From the NCBI GenBank assembly GCA_024291935.2, contig CM044308.1:120182501-120246500 (forward strand): a stretch of DNA of 64,000 nt, in the 5' to 3' direction. The stretch is from Okapia johnstoni (Eukaryota; Chordata; Mammalia; Artiodactyla; Giraffidae). A program made the translations under genes and the position numbers. Position 1 is the first letter of the stretch, and every line of letters starts with the position of its first letter. Below are positions 1-10,800 of this stretch, in pieces. The notes under the pieces are model-generated. The model was given only the letters and a program-made list of their open reading frames with translations, searched no databases and was not told the DNA's origin.

Positions 1-1760
1 TATTGCCATGAATGATATGGCTGATCAAAGCAAAACAGTTAAGCAACACTCTCAAATTGTGTGGAGTCATACTGGCCAAACATTTATTCTGACCATAGTA
101 TAAACGAGTGCAAAACTTAATCTAACCCTCTGTGCGCGAGCAAAATGAACAATTCAAAAATGAAATTAAGGTAAGTCCATTCACAGTGGCATCAATAGAA
201 TAAAATACTTAGAAATAAATTTAACAAAAGAAGTGTAAGGTTTCTATATTTGATAACTCCAAAAACATTGCTGAAAGAAATTTTAAAAGACCTAAATAAA
301 TCAAAAGACATTCCATGTTCATAGATCAGATGACTTAATATTGTTAAGATGGCAATACTAAACAAATTGGTTTACAGATTCAACTCAATCTTTTAAAAAC
401 TCCTGGTCCCTTTCTTGCAGAAAGAGCCAAGCTTACCCTAAAATTCACTCAGAAACACCAAGGGTGGGGGGTGGGGGAGGTGCAAAACAGTCTTGAAAAA
501 GGAGAACAAAGTTGGGGGACTTACATGTCCTGATTTCAAAATGTACTATCAAGCAACAGCAGCAATTAATGCAGTGTTGTACTGGCATGAGGACAGAAAT
601 ATAAATCAATGAAATAGAATTGAGAGCCCAGAATAAACCCTTCCATTTATGGTCAACTGATTTTTGACAAAGATGTTGAGAAAATTCAGTGGGAAAGAGA
701 CTTGTTTCAATAAATGACAGTTCGGGACAATTGCATATCCACATGCGAAGATTTACTTTGGATCCTTACCTTCACACCATGCGTAAAAATGGGTCACAGA
801 CCTAAATGTAAGGACTAAAACTATAAACCATAAAATTCTTAGAAGAACTAGGTGAGAGTAAATCTTCACAATCCATAAAATAAGAACACATAAAGAACTT
901 CTATAACTCAATAATAAAAAAAATAAGTAACCCACTTAAAAAAAAGTAGGTTAGGACCCGAACAGGCATTTCCACAAAGAAGGTAAGTGGCCAACAGTCA
1001 CATGGAAGTATGTTCAACATCATTAGCCCTTAGGGAAGTGCAAGCCAAAACTCTAATGAGATATCACTTCATATCAACTAGGATAGCTACAATTAAAAAA
1101 AACAACAAAAAAACCCCAAGTTTGGCAAGGATGCAGAGAAATTTTAACCCTCATACACTGCTGGCAGCAATGTAAAATGGTATAACCACTGCGGAAAAGT
1201 TAGGCAGTTTCTTCAAAAATTAAACATAGACTTACCATATGATCCAGCAAATCTATTCCTTGGTATCTACCCAAGAGAAATGAAAATAACATGTTCCACA
1301 AAGACTCAGGCATAAATGTTCACAGCAGCATTATTTACAAAAGCCCCAAAAGGGAAACAACTCAAGTGAACATCAACTCGTGAAATGATAAATGCTGTCG
1401 ACTCCAACAATGGAACACCGTCCGGCTATAAACAGGAATGGAACACTGATACACACCACAACAAAGACGACCCTTAAATCATCACCTTACGTGAAAGAAG
1501 CCAGACACGAAAGGCCACATGTTATATAAGTCCACTCACATGGATGCTCCAGAAAAGGCAAATTTACAGGTATGGAAAGTAGACTAGTGGCTGCTGAGGG
1601 CTGGGGATGGCAGTGAGGAGAGACTGTGAATGGGCCCAGAGTTTCTGTTGAGGGTGACAGAAATGTGCTAAAACTAAATAATGGTGATGGCTGTATAACT
1701 CTATAAATATACTAAAAGTCACTGAACTCTAAAATATAACCTGGCAGCAGAAACTGTTAT
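1..1760 (+). repeat. Old L1 (L1M-type) LINE, 3' part
   Basis: Long degenerate stretch resembling the end of L1 ORF2 and the 3' UTR in sense orientation. Recognisable landmarks are the 'cagtcacatggaag ... gcaagccaaaactctaatgagatatcacttca' type sequence around 1,000-1,080 and the 'ccagcaa... ggtatctacccaagagaaatg' type sequence around 1,240-1,285. Many stops and indels, so it is non-functional. The exact subfamily and the left edge cannot be fixed because the window starts inside it. It lies in RPS6KB1 intron 1, antisense to that gene. Confidence 0.8.
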
Positions 1761-2711
1761 TAGTATTATAAAATATAGCTTTAAAACGAGTATTCTTAAA
1801 TAGAGTCTGATTATGAACTCTCAATTTCTATCATAGGCACTAAAAAATTAGAAGTTTTAAAGTTTTTATTAAGAATTTTAGAATAATTCAATAGATACTT
1901 AGGTGAACTCATCTTTCTTCAAAGATACCAGTACAGTCATGATACACAAAGAAAATGGACAGTATTCTTACATAATGGGTGGTCAAATGCCCTCTCAAAA
2001 CAAGTGTTTTAGTCAGAACTTGCTCACAGTGTGAACAACTCAGAATGAAGTCTAACACCAAGGATATATGTCTCATGATAAGAGCTAGGCAAATGGGGTG
2101 GGGGTGGGGGGGCGTGTGTGGTATCAAGGGAAAAAAATACTTGCAGTTTCAACTTGATACAGCTTCTTTTGTGTGGGAGGGGCAGGCAGGGGTGGTTATA
2201 GTTAAAGGATTTTTTGGGGGGATGTCTCTGGCGCTTCATACAATCACTTATGATGACTTCACTTTAAAGACAAAAGGCTAACTTCTATAAAATTGGTATT
2301 ATAATTGATATTATATTTTATCTTTAATATGCACTTTACTTAATTCTAAATTAAAGACTACAGAGTAATTAACACTGAACTATGACTTTGAAGCCACCTA
2401 GAAAGAAGTCACATGCCCTGTGGCTATGTTTCATTTCCGGAGTCAGCCAGGCCTGTCTCACCACCTGCATCTGGGCTTAGAACTTCCTACCGTTACCTCT
2501 GGAGCACAAGCATTTTGAGGCACAATTCTTTTCTGCTACTCAATGGTTTCTAGAAGTCTAACACCAGAAACACCAAGCTATTCTATAGGACATACTGACG
2601 GTTATCCTTCACAGGAAATTTTATTCAGATTTTTTTTTCTGCCTTAAGCTTTATGACCCATCTAACGTTTTTTTGTCTATGTGCCACTACGATTAACAAA
2701 GTAGAATTCTC

Positions 2712-2918
2712 CTCATTGTGGCTCAGGGGTGAAGAATCCTCCTGCCAATGCAGGAGACGCATGTTCAATCCCTGGATTGGGAAGATCCCCTGGAGGAGAA
2801 AATGGCAACCCACTCTAGCATTCTTATCTGGAGAATTCCATGGATGCAGGAGCTAGGCAGGCTGCAAGTCCATGGGGTCACAAAAGAGCTGGACGCAGGA
2901 TTTAGTGACTAAACAATA
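2712..2918 (+). repeat. Bov-tA SINE
   Basis: tRNA-derived head with 'gtggctcaggggtgaagaatcc', then 'ggagacgc.tgttcaatccctgg' resembling a B box, then the BovA body (aacccactctag, catggggtcaca) ending in a short A-rich tail. This SINE family is specific to ruminants. Confidence 0.9.
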
Positions 2919-3723
2919 AGGTACTGTACAAGATAACTGTTTCAAACTAGCCCATCAGAATGACTATTTGCAAAGTTTTAAATTAAAATTATATATAAAT
3001 TCAAGTTAATATGCCTTAAGTCCCAATTTTATAAAAATTTAAATAAACTGTTAAAAAATTTTAAATAAATTGTTACAGAAGGGGTGAAAAATATCCTTAT
3101 TCTAAATATTAATTAAATCATTTATCCACTTGCCTGGCTGTTCACAGATATTTCCTTATAAAATAAGGTTCAGTAATCTGGGGGAAAGAAGTAAATCTGG
3201 CCTCAAATACTGGGCTATTTAAAAGTACATTACAGTAAGTATCTAATAAAATACAAGATGTAGATATTAATAATCATGAACATCTGAATACATACTATCT
3301 ATATAGCACTATTTTTCAAAACACTGAAAATTTTAAAAACTTTCTGCTCAATAAAAATCTACTAACCCAATCTGAAATTCGGCAGTAAGTCTCTATTTCA
3401 AGTTTTGAATTAGCAGAGTAAAAATTCATGATTTTTTTAAGTTGTATTAACAATTTTCTTTTACTCTTTTAACCTGTGTCTTCACAGAAAGCAGAGGTTT
3501 CCAACATTTTCATAATCTAATGAAAATTTCTAAAGGAAAATTTTCCTACTTTCAACTCTGTTCCCAAATAATATCATCACCAATGAAACAGAAAAACAAA
3601 AACCCTTTCAACCACTGGTTTTAATATAGTATTTAAAACTCACTAATTCTCATCTCTTAGTCACTGAAAAATTAACTATGCTAGATTCACACAGTGTAAC
3701 ATATCTAAAAAGTAGGTATCTCT

Positions 3724-4010
3724 AGGACTTCCCGTGGCACAGTGGTTAAGAATCTGCCTGCCAATGCAGGGAACACAAGTTCAATCCCTAGTCTGGGATG
3801 ATTCCACATGCTACAAAGCAACTAAGCCCACATGCCACAACCACTGAAGCCCTTGTGCCTAGAGCCCGTGCTCCACAGCAAAAGGAGCCACTGCAGAGAA
3901 GAGCTGGTGCACTGCAACTGAAGAGGAGCCCCTGCTTTCTGCAACTAGAGAAAGCCCGCACACAGCAACAAAGAGCCAGCATGGCCAAAAATAAAAAAAT
4001 TAAAGAGGGG
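3724..4010 (+). repeat. CHR/ART2-like tRNA-derived SINE
   Basis: Starts 'ggacttcccgtggcacagtgg', has the 'ccaatgcagggaacacaagttcaatccc' B-box-like segment, then the repeated 'caaccactgaagcccttgtgcctagagcccgtgctcc' body, and ends in 'ggccaaaaataaa'. This is the cetartiodactyl CHR type, nearly full length. Confidence 0.85.
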
Positions 4011-4463
4011 GAATGTATTTCTAAGTAGGACCAACGACAAAGAGAAAGAAAGCAAGGAAGGAAAGCAGCAAACTACCGTTCTAAAAATGCAGCACCTCTA
4101 GTATAACTGCATTTATTATTATGTTTTTATGTGTAGATGAGGGTAAACTTGAATGATTGGTTCCTTGGCAATCAGTTAACACTGACAAGCTCTATTTCCA
4201 TAAACCAGCTAACTACATAATGTGCCAGGATATTTTGAGAGTACTTGATATACTCTATCTCATATAATCTTCATTTTATGGAGAAGAAAAGAGTCTTCTT
4301 TTTTCTGAGTCTTTAGTCTGAGAGATTAAGCAATTTATTCGAGATCATGCAGTCAGTGAGCATGGCTGGAAGGATCTGAATTTACTCTGACACACCACAA
4401 ATAGGTACATTACAAACAAGAATAGTAAATGCAGTGAAGAAGCTGTGCAATGAAGCTTACTGA

Positions 4464-4600
4464 ACCGTGTCAGATGATACTACCACCAGTTATCTCCGTG
4501 GTCTTGGGCAATCATCCCTGCGTGATGCCTCAGTTTCCTTTCTATAAAATGAGGATGTGAGGCTACTCTGATATGCGCCAATGTTTTAAAAGCTTGTGTA
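4464..4600 (+). repeat. MIR SINE fragment
   Basis: The segment 'gtggtcttgggcaatcatccctgcgtgatgcctcagtttcctttctataaaatgaggat' matches the MIR core and 3' part as I remember it. Strongly diverged. The preceding 4,240-4,400 also looks like an old interspersed repeat but I cannot name it. Confidence 0.7.
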
Positions 4601-4611
4601 CTAAAGGATGG

Positions 4612-4813
4612 GGGCTTCCCCAGTGGCTCAGGGGTAAAGAATCTTGCTGCAATACAGGAGATGCAGGAGACTCAGGTTAGATCCCTGGGTTGGGAAGATA
4701 CCCCAAAGGAGGAAATTGGCAGGATTTCTTGCCTGGGAATCCCGTGGACAGAGGAGCCTGGTGGGTTACAGTCCACAGTGTCACAAAGAGTTGGACACGA
4801 CTGAGCACCTGAC
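4612..4813 (+). repeat. Bov-tA SINE
   Basis: Complete Bov-tA: head 'gggcttccccagtggctcagg', middle 'ttgggaagataccccaaaggagg' and body ending 'gagttggacacgactgag'. It has several substitutions and one short internal duplication near 4,660-4,675. Confidence 0.9.
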
Positions 4814-5537
4814 GGATGGACACACTAAAGGGTATAAAATCACAGACAGACAGGATTCTAATTATATTATTATAAATTCACAGTAGTCAGATTTTCTAAG
4901 AATCTAAATTTCTCTCATTTTTCAGAATTTTAAAATCTATAGAGAAACCTGGATGTCACTGAATCTCCTTGGGTGGCCAACCCAATTCCACTCCAACTCT
5001 TTCCTTGTCTACCTTGCATCTCTTAGAATAACACACTCAAAAGAAACATTTTCAACTTCAAAAGCATTGCTAAGTTAGACACATTTTGCTGAAGCCTCTT
5101 CCTCAAAATCCTCTTTACTTACCTTTTAATTAAAGCTCCTCTCCCTAGGGTAGTAGTCATATTTCCTCCTCTTTCCTATTTCCACCAATTTCTGACCTCC
5201 CCTTCCACACCTGCTCAAAATCCTATTTGCCTGTACCCAGCAGAACAAACATCCAAGAGGGGTCCTAGTTCATAGCAAGAATCTTAATACAGTATTTTAC
5301 TTTCAGCTCATAATAAAACCAAGGTCTGGAAATTCTATCAGTTCAACTAGTGAAGATTTTAATGATATAAAGCACCCTTCTTATCATTTCCTCCCCTTCT
5401 TAACTCCCAAGCCACTGCCATATGGAGCCAATATAACTGATGAGAGTATGTTATATGTAATGAAAGTAATCCCATATTTGTTCCATTAAGAGGCTAACTG
5501 AAATTCCATACGCAAGCATACTGAAAAGTATACATCA

Positions 5538-5650
5538 GGGGAATTCCCGAGCAGTCCAGTGGTTAGGATTTGGCACTTTCACTGCCAGGGCTTGGGTTCA
5601 ATCCCTGGTTGGGGAATTAAGATTCTACTAGCTGTGCTGTGCAGCAGCAA
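5538..5650 (+). repeat. CHR-type SINE, 5' part
   Basis: Begins 'ggggaattcccgagcagtccagtgg' and keeps the 'gggttcaatccctggttgggg' B-box-like segment, then breaks off. It abuts the left edge of the CpG island. Confidence 0.75.
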
Positions 5651-6111
5651 CACTTGAGATCTCACAGTCGAAGGGACACCCTTCCGCGCTACCTGCACTT
5701 ACGGGACACCCAGCAAACGCAGTCCCCCTCCCCCAGCACACGCACACGCTTGCAGCACGCGCGCCCCGCACAGAGGTCCCGGGGCTCCGGGCAAGTCTGC
5801 CGCGCGCGCCCTTCCCCGTCCCCTCCACGGGCTGCTCCCGGCTGCGCCCATCCGGGGGGCGGGGGCGCGACCGACACCTGCAAGCCCAGCAGCAGCCTCA
5901 CACCTGAGGGCCAGGTCCTCCCCGCCCGCTCCCCCCCTCTCCGGGCCGCGCGGCGCCTCGGCTCCTCCTGGGTCTCCGGGAACGACTCGCGCCCCTCCCG
6001 GGTCTCCGCGCCCTCCGACGCGCCGGGCTTTCCCCTGAGCCCGCGCCGCCGCCCCGGCCCTGTCACCTCGGGCGCCCCCCCTACCCCACCTCCGGGGACC
6101 CCGGGCCTCAC

Positions 6112-6252
6112 CCCTTCCTCCAGCTCATCCTCAGAGCCCGCGTCCTCCGGCTGGTCCAGGTCTATGTCAAACACCCCTGCCATGTCCTCAGCGTCCCTGT
6201 CTCGGAAGTCCGGCGCTGGGTAGAAACCGTCCCGCCTCCGTCGTCGCCTCAT
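6112..6252 (-). CDS. RPS6KB1: RPS6KB1 coding exon 1 (ribosomal protein S6 kinase beta-1), N-terminal 47 codons
   Basis: First coding exon of p70/p85 S6 kinase 1, the AGC-family kinase that mTORC1 activates and that phosphorylates ribosomal protein S6 and other translation factors. Read on the minus strand from the ATG at 6,252-6,250 it encodes 47 residues starting MRRRRRRDGFYPAPDFRDRD, then hits a GT donor (GTGAGG) exactly at a codon boundary. The six-arginine run belongs to the nuclear p85 form. Met24 is the start of the p70 form. FDIDL at residues 28-32 is the TOS motif that binds raptor/mTORC1. An acidic stretch (EDELEE) closes the exon. The kinase domain lies on later exons outside the window. 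One difference from human as I recall it: Asp at residue 20 instead of Glu. Any translation continuing past 6,112 is intron read-through. Confidence 0.96.
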
Positions 6253-6340
6253 GGGCCCGGACCCACCGCAGCCACCGCCGCCGCTGCCGCCATCACCGGC
6301 CGCTGGGGCTCAGTGCGTCTGCGCCTAGGCCCCAGACTGG
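6253..6340 (-). other. RPS6KB1: RPS6KB1 5' UTR (approximate)
   Basis: GC-rich sequence just upstream of the start codon with CCG/GCC triplet runs (gccgccgctgccgcc type), typical of a mTOR-pathway 5' UTR in a CpG island. The transcription start cannot be fixed from sequence alone, so the outer edge is a guess. Confidence 0.5.
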
Positions 6341-6361
6341 CTCCTCAAGTTCGGCACCGAG

Positions 6362-6601
6362 GCATGCGCACAAGACTCCGTGAAGCCGAGATATGGGCAA
6401 CGGACATGCGCGGTGCCGCCGCCTGGGCCAGGTACTGGCAGAAGCATGCGCAGAAGCGCTTCCGAGGCCTCTCTTGGAAGCTAGATCATGCGCAGAGTCA
6501 GCGAAAGCCCGATGGACAGTGAGCATGCGTGCCGTGTCTGAAGTTGATAAATTGAACATGAGTAATTAACCTTTCTGAATAGGCGGGGGGTGGGGACAAA
6601 A

Positions 6602-6633
<32 letters not shown>

Positions 6634-6716
6634 ACACACACAACAAATCTGCTCGTTTGTGGAACATGCGCATTCGTTCTCTGTAGTTTTTCCCGTATCG
6701 AAAGTGAGCCTGCGCA
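6362..6716. promoter_or_regulatory. Cluster of seven NRF1-like CATGCGCA motifs
   Basis: CATGCGCA or one-base variants occur at 6,362-6,370 (GCATGCGCA), 6,405-6,412 (CATGCGCG), 6,444-6,452 (GCATGCGCA), 6,487-6,494 (CATGCGCA), 6,523-6,530 (GCATGCGT), 6,665-6,672 (CATGCGCA) and 6,709-6,716 (CCTGCGCA). The NRF1 consensus is a GCGCATGCGC dyad, so these are mostly strong half sites, all in the same orientation. The position between the two divergent genes fits a shared CpG promoter. Binding is inferred, not shown. Confidence 0.65.
6600..6643. repeat. (CA)n microsatellite
   Basis: About 20 CA units broken by one TA, lying between the fifth and sixth NRF1-like motifs in the divergent promoter. Alternating purine-pyrimidine, so length-variable and potentially Z-DNA forming. 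Confidence 0.95.
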
Positions 6717-6719
6717 TTA

Positions 6720-6779
6720 GGAAAATGTTGCCCCCGTAAAGTTTGAACCGGGCAGAAACGGCTGGTCCTGGGCTTGCCA
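6720..6779 (+). other. TUBD1: Putative 3' end of non-coding TUBD1 exon 1 and its donor
   Basis: The first TUBD1 coding exon starts one base before its ATG right after a splice acceptor, so at least one upstream non-coding exon must exist. A strong donor, CCA|GTGAGT, follows 6,779 and is the best candidate seen between the CpG island and 7,639. The exon's start is unknown. Confidence 0.4.
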
Positions 6780-7638
6780 GTGAGTGGGGTTAATGGGGAG
6801 CTCCTGGGGAGGTGTAGAAAGGCAGAATCTTGGCTTTGCTCTTTACCGGTTCAGTGGCCTTGCGAAAGTCACTGACCTTTCAGAGCCTCGGTTTCCTTAT
6901 CTGTAAAATAAAAATAATGATACCGATTTTGCCGAGTTGTTTGATGATTGTAAGTACAGAGTCTGGCTTACAAGCCACGGCTCCTTCCAGTGCTGCATAG
7001 AGCCCGTGGTCAAGTCTTTACCAAAAACTGTCTCTTTTCATTGTTAAAAGTAGTGGATACTTGCTCTACTATTTCTTTTTTTTTTTCCTTCAAGCCTCGT
7101 CTTCCTTGCTGTCTTATCTGAGCTAAATACAAAGACTTTCTTGTAAGTGTTATGTAGTTACCGGTACAGATTGGTGGAGAGAGAAAGTCATTATTTAGAA
7201 GCGAGAAAATTAATGTTAATTAAATGTGCTACCGTTGAGTCACTTTCGTATTTTCTATGTCCCTTTTGTGTGAAGTGGATACTACACATTACTTCAACCA
7301 GAATTCACTTTGTTTTGTTTTAAACGCATGCTTAGAAAATTTCGATTACACGTGAGGTTTTGGAAACTATTGAGCTGTGTATGAATGGATTTGGGTACAG
7401 CAGTCCCAAGTCCCAAAACCATATAGAGAAAAAGAACAACTTTCTTGAATGATCGGCTGCTTAGACAACATAGCTATTTTATCTATATGTAGTATTTACA
7501 AATTATATATTTTTATTGATGTGTGTTAACATATTTTGTTTGTTCTTTGTTAGTAATGTAGTGGTTCTCAAAGACCATATTTTTTCTATCACAGGTTGCT
7601 CACTTTTTCAAAGGAGTTTGTTTTGGTTTGTTTCTCAG
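6780..7638 (+). other. TUBD1: TUBD1 first intron (presumed)
   Basis: From the proposed donor at 6,780 to the AG at 7,637-7,638. A MIR SINE (plus) sits near 6,835-6,965 ('gtggccttgcgaaagtcactgacctttcagagcctcgg'). The rest is AT-rich with a poly-T tract near 7,076-7,088 and nothing else recognised. Confidence 0.55.
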
Positions 7639-7811
7639 CATGTCAATAGTAACAGTGCAGCTTGGTCAGTGTGGCAATCAGATTGGTTTTGAAGTGTTTG
7701 ATGCTTTATTTAATGACTCACACTGTCCCCGAGGACTCTGCTCTAAAAGGGAGAATGAGGCATATCAAGCATCTTGCAAAGAAAGGTTCTTCAATGAGGA
7801 GGAAAATGGAG
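7639..7811 (+). CDS. TUBD1: TUBD1 first coding exon (residues 1-57 plus part of 58)
   Basis: Acceptor AG at 7,637-7,638, then one base of 5' UTR and the ATG. Encodes [20 protein letters not shown] at the start, including the GTP-contacting QCGNQIG loop, and ends in ...RFFNEEENG + G. Donor is GTATGT. The phase-1 end joins TT of the next exon to make Val58. Confidence 0.96.
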
Positions 7812-10800
7812 GTATGTGTGGTCCACATAACTGATCTCTTCAAGGCCAGGCCCTGCACATGGTGTCTGAACCCCCTCCATCTTGCAGCAGAATGATTTTG
7901 TTCTCAGCCTTTTGTTTTTGTGTTAAGCTTTCCCTCTCCAGTGACATCTTGTCCTCAGGCCATGAGCTTGCTCAGATCTTGACAATCTAAAACCAACCAA
8001 CCAAATAAAACTTAGCTCTTGACTAGAGCTTTTTTCCTTCCTTCTCATCTAAGATTCTCAGAGGAGAACCCTCTTTACCAATTATAATCCTGCTTCTGCT
8101 TTACAATACCACTGAAGCTGTCCCATGAAAAATTCCCAGTGACCTCCTAATTACTGGAGCCAGTAACTGTTTTTCTTTTTCTTAATTCACTTAACTTCTC
8201 TACCAGATTTGACAACATTAACTATAAAACTCCCTCCTTGAGACTCCTTCTTCTTAGTCACTGAACTTTTCTTTTCTAGTGGTTGCATCTCAGCGTCTTC
8301 CTCACGTGTGTAGTTCTCTCTGGGCAAGTTCAGTGACTCTCAAATGTTGCTGCATCTTTTATACTGGTTACTCTCAAACCTGTAGCCTAGCATCTCTTCC
8401 AAGCTGCAGACTGATTAGTGAACATCACCTGTGTCTCTCATGTGTACCTCATACTCAGCATCTCCATACCCAAGGGCATGCATTGTTTTTCCTTGAAACT
8501 TTGCTCTTACTGCCCACATTCAGATCTGCTTAGTTTTATCTCCTACATGTCCCTTGAAACTCCTCTCCCCTTTCCATCTTCGCTATCTTTGCCTTAGTTC
8601 TGGCTCTTGTCCTTCCTCATCTGGATTGTTTCAAGACACTCCTTCTGAGTTTCTCTGCCTGGTCTCTTGTGTCTATCACATCTACCCTCCACACTGCTGT
8701 ATTAAAAAAGACATCTGAGGGACCTCCCTGGTGGTCCCAGTGGTTAAAACTTTTCACTTCTGCTGCAGGGAGTGCCAGTTCTATCCTTGGTTGGGAAACT
8801 ACAATCCCACATGCCTTGCTTACTTACTTAACAATAAGCACTTAACTTAAACTTACTTAACAATAAGTAAAGAAATAAATGTAGTAAAAAGCTGTTTAAA
8901 AAAATAATAAAGACATCTGACATTAAAAAAAAAAGATGTGACTATTCCTTTCATACTTGAACGTTTTCAGTGGTTTCTCATTGCCTGAAAAACAAGTTTC
9001 AAGGTTTTTAGCATTGTATATTAGGACTTCTAATATCTGAGCCCTGCCTGCTTTCCATCCTGTCCATCATTTCTTACACCCCCTTTCTCCATCTTCCACT
9101 TCAATAATCCTGAGATGCTTTTGGTGCCCTTGGTATTTTGTACTTCTGAATATGTTCCTCTGTTACTGTGGATTTGTTCTGGGTCCTATCACGTCACTTC
9201 ATGATTAAATGTTGATGTGTTTTACTTCCCTCCCTGGTTCTCCTTGGGCTGGATTGATACTGTCTTCATCTGTGTGTTTATAGCACAGTACATAGCACAT
9301 TATAAGCACTCAACAGATGTTTGTAGACTTGGCCCAGTCATCATTTTAGCCCATATTTATTCAGCCTGCCTAGCAGAGTGCTTGGCATTGTGAGCCATCT
9401 GCATATACCTGCTGCTGCCCACCTCAGTTTCTAAGCAGAAGGACAGATCTTTCTATTCTCAATCTTTGAAAATTTTTTTTTTATTTAGAGAAGTTTATGC
9501 TCTGAGTTACCCCAAATAAGATTATATGCATTATTTTTCTTTTGATCTTTTTTTCCCTTGCCAGTTCCAGTTGCTCGTGCTGTCCTTGTTGACATGGAAC
9601 CTAAAGTTATTAATCAAACACTGTCGAAGGCCGCCCATTCTGGCCGATGGAAATATGGCCAGCATTCATGCTTCTGTCAAAAACAAGGTTCTGGAAACAA
9701 CTGGGCTTATGGGTAAGAATAATTCCTCATGCTTTTCAGTTTAGATACAGCTGCACAGTTGATTAATAGTGTAGTTGTAACTGCACAGTTGATATACTAA
9801 ACATTGTTCTTTAGCCACTTAGTTGTGTCTGACTCTTTTGCAACCCCATGGACAGTAGCCCACCAGGTTCCTCTGTCTATGGGATTTCCCAGGCAAAAAC
9901 ACTGGAGTGGGTTGCCATTTCCTTCTCCAGGAGATCTTCCTGGCCAGGGATCAAACCCATGTCTCCTACACTGGCACGTGGGTTCTTTGCCACTGAGCCA
10001 CCTGAGAAGCCCATACCAAACTTTGAATTTCTGTTTGAACATTTAGAGTGTGACTTCACCCAGAAGTCACTCATTCTGTCTCACCTATCTGTATGTTTCA
10101 GGTCTAGTATTGCTGAAACCAAGGATCTTTTGCAGAAGGGTTTTCCACTTCTTCACTGTTATTCTGCCAGCTAACTTATTATCAATACAGTATCTTTATC
10201 TGGCAAGTATTCCAGTTGATAGGGAATATGACTACGCAGTAATATTGCCTGAATTCTTTAGAAAATTCCAGTGCCTAGGGCTCACGTCCAGAAATTCTGA
10301 TTTAGTTGGTTTGGGATGAAGTCTGAATGTTGGAATTTTTCAAAGCTTCCCAAGGTGATTTTAATGTGCGGCAAAGTTAGAACTCCTGCTTTGGGAGTAT
10401 TGTTATGAATATTGAAGATTATGCTGTACCATAATCTTGTAGATTCACACTCATCTCACATGCTAGCAAAGCAGTGCTCAAAATTCTCCAAGCCAGGCTT
10501 CAATAGTACCTGAACCGTGAGCTTTCAGATGTTCAAGCTGGATTTAGAAAAGGCAGAGGAACCAGAGATCAAATTGCCAACATCCATGGGATCATCGAAA
10601 AAGCAAGAGAGTTCCAGAAAAACATTTACTTCTGCTTTATTGACTATGCCAAAGCCTTTGACTGTGTGGATCACCACAAACTGTGGAAAATTCTTAAAGA
10701 GATGGGAATACCAGACCACCTTACCTGCCTCCTGAGAAATCTGTATGCAGGTCAAGAAATAACAGTTAGAACTGGACATGGAACAACAGACTGGTTCCAA

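Larger units (their letters stand above)
1..6111 (-). other. RPS6KB1: RPS6KB1 intron 1 (5' portion)
   Basis: Everything left of the exon 1 donor (GT at 6,111-6,110 on the minus strand) belongs to RPS6KB1 intron 1. I looked for the next coding exon, which in human begins GQLNESMDHGG, and did not find it, so the intron runs off the window. Contents are an L1 remnant (1-1,760), two Bov-tA SINEs, two CHR-type SINEs and a MIR. The gaps 1,761-2,711, 2,919-3,723 and 4,814-5,537 show only AT-rich unique-looking sequence. The first part of the intron, next to exon 1, is very GC- and CpG-rich. Confidence 0.8.
5680..6540. promoter_or_regulatory. CpG island / bidirectional promoter of RPS6KB1 and TUBD1
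   Basis: GC-rich and CpG-dense block (many CGCG, GGCGCC and CCGCC runs) in an otherwise AT-rich window. It covers RPS6KB1 exon 1 and the divergent start region of TUBD1. No TATA box is evident on either side. The two genes are transcribed away from each other from here, and in human they are also head to head. Edges were judged by eye, not computed. Confidence 0.85.

Noticed and set aside
4612..4690. tRNA-like sequences with an apparent B box
   Set aside because: These are SINE heads derived from a tRNA and lack a full cloverleaf and intact anticodon arm, so not tRNA genes.
1..6111. Search for RPS6KB1 exon 2 (GQLNESMDHGG)
   Set aside because: No match on the minus strand; the exon lies outside the window.
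5639..6223. 194-codon plus-strand open frame over RPS6KB1 exon 1
   Set aside because: It is antisense to a certain exon and open only because GC-rich sequence has few stops. Pro/Ser/Arg-rich with no domain.
9804..10074. Small open frames over Bov-tA copies here and elsewhere (for example about 29,650, 34,050, 59,110)
   Set aside because: They recur with the same peptide at every Bov-tA, so they are SINE sequence.
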